A model generated the notes under the pieces. It made no database searches. It was not told the origin of the DNA and saw only the letters and a list, made by a program, of their open reading frames with translations. The position numbers and the translations under genes are program-made. From assembly GCA_963082975.1 (NCBI GenBank), contig OY720345.1, positions 3,237,001 through 3,301,000 of the forward strand: DNA of 64,000 nt. Direction: 5' to 3'. Of the stretch, positions 57,651 through 64,000 are shown piece by piece. Numbering within the stretch: the first letter of the stretch is position 1; each line of letters opens with the position of its first letter. The stretch is from Labia minor (taxonomy: Eukaryota > Arthropoda > Insecta > Dermaptera > Spongiphoridae).

Positions 57651-59750
57651 GAATATAGTATATATTTGAAAATGAAATTATTATCATCATCCGAGTATAA
57701 AGGATTACCTACCTACGTATGAAGGAAATGTGACATTAATTCTTTTAAATTTTACCATATATATATTTTTTTTCATGCATTCTTACATACCATCCTAATA
57801 TTAAATAATTCAGTATGGTGCCTTTTATCTTTACAGTCTTTTGGGAAAATAAAAGTTGCGTCATCAGATAGGAAACGGATGGATTTCTTTATCGACGTCA
57901 TTTTCTCTTGTCTTTTTTTTCCTTTGCAAAATAAATCTTAACATTTACCATTTTTCAGTTTGTGAATTGATGAAAAACCAATTTATAAGATGAATAATGA
58001 ATTGGTTTTCAGTTAAGACTAGACTGGACCATGTGATTCTTTAAAAACAATTTAATATTTTCTTAATTAATTACAAAAATGTATACAAATTGATTGAATA
58101 CAATATTATTAATTAAATGCCTTTAACGAACCATTGATTTTTTTATAAAAGTTTCTATATATAATCTCTTCCAAATTTCTTTTTTGTGTCTTTCTTTCAC
58201 TGTCAAATTTTCTCAATCAATTGACACACCAACTCTCAAATCAATATCAAATATCTCAATTTTATTTAGTAAATTCCTTAAATTATGAAAATATTTTAGA
58301 TACATAGGTATATGCTTATAAAAATGTAATTTGAGAGTTTCAAAGTTTCTATACAAAATAAATAAAAAGAACAATAGAAAAAGTAATCAGTAAATATTGT
58401 GTGTGTGTGTGTGTAATACATAGTATTTTGTTGAAAATTTGAATATAAGTTAAAACCGAAGGATGTGACACACAATTTTTGTTTTTGTCAAATCTTAAAC
58501 GCAAATAACTACCTATTATGATATAATTATTGGTGTTAATAGTATCAAGGACTATTTATTAGGGATTCGTAATAAAAATTACAGCTTTATTTTTAAAATA
58601 GAAACTAATAAAATTTATAAAAATAAAAATGACAATTTTTCGGGAATAAAGAGGTGGTAGTATTGCGGAGCCGGTGTGGAAGTTAATGATTATGGGAAAT
58701 TACAAGTAATAAAATAAAAATAAAAACTTATAAAATTGAAATTTTTAAAAATTTAATTATAGCTAAGTTTTAAGAATTATAAGAGTAGTAAAAATTGATT
58801 GTTATAATTGGATACTTTAAACTCTAACCATATTTATTATAATAACTATTATACCTATGTATGTGTTGTACATAAAAAAAAAACAGTATCACATTTAAAT
58901 ACAATAAAATTTAAAATTTATAAAAGTGAAATACAAGTATGTATTGATTATTTATTAATTGATTTTATAGAATTTTATTTTTATTTTTATTTTTATTTTT
59001 TTCAATCTTGTAATTATATTTTATTTCAAAACTATATATTATATGTAATAATTCATAGATGTATAATAGATAGAGTTAATAGTATATCTAAATTAATTAA
59101 AATCAATATACTTTCTTATATGAATAACATAATCGACCTAAAATTGAATAACCAATGTTATTATTCACACAATATAAAACATATAATAATAATAATAATA
59201 TTCAAGATATAACATCAATTTATAGGGAGGAAATTTTTTAATAAAAGAAAATTGAATTTTAATGAAATATAAAAAAAAAAAAAAATTCAAGTTTATATCA
59301 CAAGCTAAATTTTAGATATTGTTAATATAATTAAAATAAGAAAAAAAAAAATTAAATTTTGTTCATTTCGTCATTTCAGTTTGTTTAGGGTGATGAATGG
59401 GATGTATGGGGGAGAAAGGGATATGATTAAAAAGTGAAAACTCTAGTAATGATAAAATTAGAATTTATATAGTTAATTTATATTTATAATTTATAAAATA
59501 TACAATATAAAAACTATAATGCAAATATGTATTCCTCTAATTCCTCAAATTGCACCAATTCTATAGTAATAAAGAATTTAATTAATTCTCTTTCTCTTAC
59601 CCTTAAATTTATTTGTGTTTTTCTTTCTGTTAGGCCTGTGGTGTTTTTTTTTTGTTATAATTAAAACAAAAGACTAATTGAAAAATGTTCGTTCATTTTT
59701 TTTGTTCAAAGAGTATTATTTAAACAAAAAACAATAATTATAACAATAAA
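57651..59750. other. AT-rich stretch, no gene recognised
   Basis: A/T-rich throughout, with GT repeats near 58400-58412 and (TTTTTA)n near 58976-59000. A 134-codon open frame at 58808-59212 is Ile/Tyr/Asn-rich with no recognisable domain and looks like chance. 58620-58690 is slightly more complex. Confidence 0.5.
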
Positions 59751-60740
59751 TTAATCAATTATGTATTTGGTGTTACTGTTTACTATCTCCTCCCATCTCT
59801 CGACCATTTTGTTGATGCTATTCCGCGAAAAATCACCTCGTTTGGTGTCGAAGAAATTGTTGAGACAGTTTTTGAGGTCCTCTTCGCCGTCGAAGGTACC
59901 ACCACCCCTCATTTGATTCGACAAGGAGCGGAAAAGTTGATAATCGGTTGGCGTATGGTCCAAAGAGCACGGTGGATGCTAAAGAACCTCCCGTTCGAGC
60001 TTTTGAAGTGCTGTTTTGACGTCTTGTGGCAAAACATGGGTCTGGCATTCACGTGTAACAAGATGATCGGGTCTTTTCAGTTGCAAAGCCTTATTTACTA
60101 CACGTCGTCGTAGTTGGACGATGTTGATGTCATCATTGTTGACCGTTGCATTCTTTTCAAGCATTTCCCAGTGTTCCCACTGTACCCGCCTTTTTCGGGT
60201 ATGGAGACCTTGCTTGATTCTCAGCTTCGGCGTGTCTCCTGGAACCACCCGCACCATTTCTTATCAGCCGTGACGATTCGGTACAAAAAGCGCTGTTACT
60301 AGATGGCGTACTAGGTATTGAACAGCGATTTCGTTGTTGATTTTATTAAGCTCGTGGGATACCCAGGTTCCGAGTTTTTTTTTTAGTAAATCCCATTGAA
60401 TGAATATAATTTAGGATCGTATTATGTCCGCAGTTCATTTTTTTTTTTTTTTTTGGCGACCATCTTTCTTCAAAAGCACCTTGATTGAGATGCTCCTCAT
60501 CAAATTCTGCAGGTCATCTGCTGCGAGGTTAAAGTTGCTGTTTTTGATCTTCGCAAACCATTTTTGTGCTGCGCGTTCTCATATAACACCTTCCACCCCC
60601 CCCCCCCCCATACACGTTGCATATGTCACGAGCGGCTTCAACTGCTTTTTGATTACGATGAAAAGCAAAGAACTGTAGGTGTCGAAAATGCTGATGTTTA
60701 CCTCCTGGACATTCTAATTCTAAGGTTAAAAAATAGGAAA
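59751..60740 (-). pseudogene. mariner transposase relic
   Basis: Minus-strand pieces appear in the correct order for a mariner transposase (usually about 345 residues). N-terminal helix-turn-helix part: HFRHLQFFAFHRNQKAVEAA then RDICNVYG near 60690-60610. Next ERAAQKWFAKIKNSNFNL near 60575. Middle: the 60257 to 59979 reading with VPGDTPKLRIKQGLH and HWEMLEKNATVNNDDI. C-terminal: the 59963 to 59753 reading with TPTDYQLFRSLSNQMRGG, EEDLKNCLNNFF and MVERWEEIVNSNTKYIID ending naturally. The DYxLF region keeps one aspartate of the D,D34D triad, but the HDNARPH region is altered and several frameshifts and stops separate the pieces. A C run at 60598-60609 falls inside it. Terminal repeats were not found. 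Confidence 0.85.
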
Positions 60741-61059
60741 AATATTATTATCCATTATTATTTAAAAAATAATTTATCATTCATGTGTGTAATTTATATA
60801 AAGACAACTTAAACTAATAAATATTATTTAAAAGAAACTTATTCTCTTAATGATTATAATTATAAGAAATACGAACACATATTTTATTTTATTTTGTTTT
60901 TGTTTTTTTAAACTTTTCTTTAATAAGATTTATTAATAATTTTTTCCCACGATTTCAATGGCTTATCCAAAATTCAAGGTGATATATTTATGCCCTTTGT
61001 GGTTAGAAACAAACAAATAGCGAAACAATTGTTTCTAACCGTTATTATCTGGTCCCAAT
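60741..61059. other. AT-rich spacer
   Basis: Low-complexity A/T DNA between the mariner relic and the next island. Nothing recognised. Confidence 0.5.
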
Positions 61060-61450
61060 ATGTCAACAATACAATATTATCGACATGATATTCTGATAGT
61101 ACGATTCATTCTGCGACAGCTTCTTAATTGAACGTAACTAGAAAATTCGTGACTCGATCGCATGAACCTCCTGAACATGTTCTTTCTTCTTTCAGATACC
61201 AGATGCCTATCAGTTGTTGGCAGCGAGTGTGTAAATAAAAAGCGAGCAACGATTGCCTTTCCATTCTGTCCGTGATAAAGCCGAAATGCAAAATGCATCC
61301 CATTCGTTCTTTTAAAGGCAAATTAACATTTTCATCCCCCCCCCACCCCACTACATCCCTCTCTCCCTTCACCTTCCACTCCAAACGCTTTGCCTTCATC
61401 CCTGTCCTCCCCACTCCCCTCCTCCCTTAGTAAACGATTTAATTAAGACA
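61060..61450. other. GC-richer unique island with splice-site-like sequence
   Basis: Complex sequence ending in a C-rich pyrimidine tract (61337-61430). It contains the candidate exon at 61196-61230. Minus-strand open frames of 73-96 codons overlap each other in different frames, and none has a recognisable domain. Confidence 0.35.
61196..61230 (+). CDS. Candidate small internal exon, speculative
   Basis: A textbook 3' splice site (TTCTTTCTTCTTTCAG, ending at 61195) precedes 35 bases and then a GTAAAT donor at 61231. Entered in phase 1, as the donor at 939 would require, the shared first codon plus this exon gives twelve complete codons, YTRCLSVVGSEC; reading on without a donor continues NKKRATIAFPFCP to a stop. 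Both are only phase-compatible guesses, because 60 kb separates the two and such sites occur by chance. Confidence 0.15.
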
Positions 61451-62049
61451 AATCTCAAGATAAGAGATCTCATCAGACTCTCCATTTGCGACTATTTTTA
61501 TCTCGATTTCATTTTAAATTGACGAGAGTCAAGGATCCATTTTCATTCATTGGATTCAATTAATTTCATTCTAATTGATTGAAATATAAAAATTATAGTT
61601 GGTTAGTCCGATTTTATACAGATAATACAATGAATTTATGATCTTCAATAAAAAAAAAAAAAAAAAAAAAAATTAATTTATTAATTGGATATCAAGTTAT
61701 AATATAATATATGTTAGAATATATGTATTTTAATCTTCAAAATGATTTCTATTTCATAAGAGAAGTGAGTGAGTCTCGTCATTTAATTTATAAAAAAATA
61801 TTATTAATATATTCATCTCATCATTTAATTTAAAAATTAACTTTTTCCTTAAAAATTTTTCTAAATAAATTTTATTAGAAAAATTTCAACTCAATTAAAT
61901 TTAATAGTTTTTACTTTACAATTATACTATACGTATACCTACTCAATAAAAATATAAGACTTAAATTGTTTGAGTATTCTCTAATAAAATTTATGAAAAA
62001 ATGTGTAATATTAAAGATAGAATGGCAATTCAATAAAAATATAAAAATA
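61451..62049. other. AT-rich spacer
   Basis: Contains poly-A near 61650-61671. No gene or element recognised. Confidence 0.5.
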
Positions 62050-62112
62050 CCTAAATATCTATCTATCTCTGTGGCTCTTTGGAACTCGAAAGTTCTTAGC
62101 TGCAGCAACCAC
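62050..62112 (-). mobile_element. Fragment of the Helitron-borne LINE tail
   Basis: CTATCTATCTCTGTGGCTCT followed by TTGGAACTCGAAAGTTCTTAG and CTGCAGCAACCACA matches the end of the LINE fragment in H3 to H5 (about 31690-31750). Only about 60 bases remain, without the CTAG tail. Confidence 0.7.
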
Positions 62113-64000
62113 ACACCTAATACAAAATATAAATACCTAAATACACATAAATAAATCCTAATATCATTCATTCTCAGATATAAATATTTTTCATCAAGTA
62201 ATTAATTAATATTGTTATACGGTGTCTATAAAAAATAAAAATAATAATTACATTAATTTTGAATTTCAAATTATTATTTTTATACACATATAACTAAACA
62301 AAAATAAATAAATATAAATAAATTCGAATGTTTTCATAAAAAATTATTATAATTACTTATCTATTGTTTTTAAATGAAATTTAGCAAAAATTAATTTTTC
62401 AAAGTATAGTATTAAAAGTTTTTTTTTTTTTACCTAATCAAACCCTCAATCCTACTCCATATTTAAATTTGCATTTCAAGTTTTATTGATTTGAATAAAA
62501 CACAATTTTGTTTATAGTTGAAAGGTTGAAATTAAATGATTTTAGCATTCAACGTAATTCAATTAGGATTCAGACAAAGTGGATGCTATTTATGGGAACT
62601 GTGTTACCACAATAGGATTCTTCAATTTAGACTCGTTATCGCATATTCAATCAATATCTATTCTCTAAAATCATTTAAATGGTCTGAAATTAAACTAGAA
62701 ATACGAGTATGTACAAACTACTCGTATTCTTTCACAATCTACTCAACTCTAAAATTCATATTATTATTATTTTTTTTTTTTAGTGAATTAATTATTTCCT
62801 ATTTAATATGTATGATGTGGTTGTTATAAAAACAAAAATAATATAATAGATATATTTTAGGATAGAATATGAAGATAGAAAGGTTGAACGATAATCAATA
62901 ATAAATTGTGGAATATGTTTAATTAGAAATATTATTATTTTTTTAACTTTTTTATCCAATTATTAAGTTTCATTTTATTAGTTAATATTATTTAAATCGT
63001 TATAATAGAAATGTTAATGTTAATGTTTCATCTCGCATATTACCTATTTTATACGAGTAATTACATATAATATAATATAATGTATAAATAGAGAGAATGA
63101 GTTTCAATGATAAGCATAATTTATGTGAAAAAAATTACCTTTAAAGAAAAATCTGTTGCGACTGTTAGATAAAATAAATTTCTAAATTTCTAAATAAATA
63201 AATAAATAAATAAATAAATGAAATAAACAAGTTGGATTGAATTAATATCATAACAATTTCTTATATTATTTCTTATGTGTGATAAGTTAAGTTTAATTAT
63301 AATTCAATAAATATAGTAATTTCTTAGAGGGTATCAACATATCTATTAAATAATGTAAATTGAAAAAGATTTAAATAGATTGGTTGAAAAATTTCCAATA
63401 GCTTTCAAATATTCACTGGATTGAAAATTAAATTTAAATTGTGATTGTGAGTTCGTCCACCATCGGATTCCTTTTTAATAGGTTATCTCATGAGTTTATA
63501 ACTCACAAAGAGAAAATCAATAAATCGGTTGTTAAATTCAAAAGTAACTATGCTTAATAATTCAATTACCTAAGCTATAAGTTATAAGTTATAAGTTATA
63601 AGTTATAAAACGTTAATATCCCTACTGAATGTGTTGGAATTTCTTAAATGTACTATTCTATTCTATGTATGTATAGTAGCAGATGCTTCCATGATTGCTA
63701 ATCCTAATTCCAATTAACTAACTAAAAGATCGCACCTCAATCTGAATCCCACCCTCCTCCTCCTCCTCCTCCTCCTCCTCAACTGGCAGCTGTCATGCAT
63801 CCTATTGCTATATCACAAACACCACTCCATGACAAACTTTCACAATAAGTCAAGTTTTCTAATCGAAATGTTGTTTGTTATTGGTGGGTCTAACCAAACC
63901 AATTAAAAACTATTAACGAATTCATTTGATTAGCAATCGAATTAATTTTAGTTTAAAAAAATGGTTCTAAATTTCATTATTATTTATTTTTTTTTTTTGT
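62113..64000. other. AT-rich end of window with simple repeats
   Basis: (AAAT)n at about 63182-63222, a (TTATAAG)n tandem at about 63575-63606 and a CCT triplet run at 63752-63779. 63700-63960 is GC-richer and contains GGCAGCTGTCATGCATCC, an E-box next to a TGTCA motif, possibly regulatory. The open frame at 62536-62829 is unrecognised and probably chance. Confidence 0.45.

Noticed and set aside
58808-59212. 134-codon open frame
   Set aside because: Ile, Tyr, Asn and Phe dominate, there is no domain or signal and no good start, and the DNA is plain A/T-rich. Such frames are expected by chance.

Overview
The window is about 78% A+T by eye, full of simple repeats, poly-A/poly-T runs and short DNA-transposon relics, and has no intact long open reading frame. 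The element types (hAT and mariner fossils, Helitrons with CTAG 3' ends, a LINE with an insect-type C-terminal domain, and many short non-autonomous repeats with proto-microsatellites) point to an arthropod, most likely an insect. I cannot name the order. The stretch reads as a gene desert or one very large intron. Long open frames are almost all microsatellite read-through or shadows of transposon fragments.

Host-gene evidence is thin. A GC-richer island (455-886) with two CCAAT motifs precedes an ATG at 887, a 17-residue signal-peptide-like reading and a GTAAGT splice donor at 939. This could be a first coding exon whose intron covers much of the window. A pyrimidine-rich 3' splice site at 61195 opens a 35-nt candidate exon in a compatible phase. 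A minus-strand island at 22660-23110 encodes a short signal-peptide-like reading. Other GC-richer islands (about 1690-2240, 4620-4860, 6890-7150, 10640-11000, 13220-13545, 16310-16640, 35690-36110, 43320-43760, 45000-45310, 49010-49170, 53560-54300, 63700-63960) are candidate regulatory or exonic sequence.

Mobile DNA dominates. Five hAT-type elements are seen at 14154-14563, 19367-19521, 20628-22399, 23430-26701 and 36900-37294; three have perfect 8-bp target duplications. A MITE with perfect 54-bp inverted ends lies inside the 20628 element. Helitrons with CTAG ends (9058-10255, 23614-26199, and the cluster 31491-33730) all carry the same 3' piece of a LINE reverse-transcriptase gene; the 23614 copy sits inside the 23430 hAT element. 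Two cluster copies lie head to head as a roughly 600-bp-arm inverted repeat. A mariner transposase relic (59751-60740), a separate LINE fragment (37978-38160) and a broken LTR-retroelement fossil (55263-57650) complete the recognisable set.

Four families of short repeats, here called A (3721), B (12461, 33995, 41603, 44466, 49592, 54517 and fragments), C (7346, 11127, 15350, 17061, 40299, 40701, 48478 and fragments) and E (19984, 50454-52045), have no coding capacity. They share a layout: a microsatellite next to a GTCTG-type core, and blocks exchanged between families. Together with a Helitron 5' end at 35336 (D) they look like modular Helitron-like or MITE-like elements, and they are the most likely place for something undescribed.
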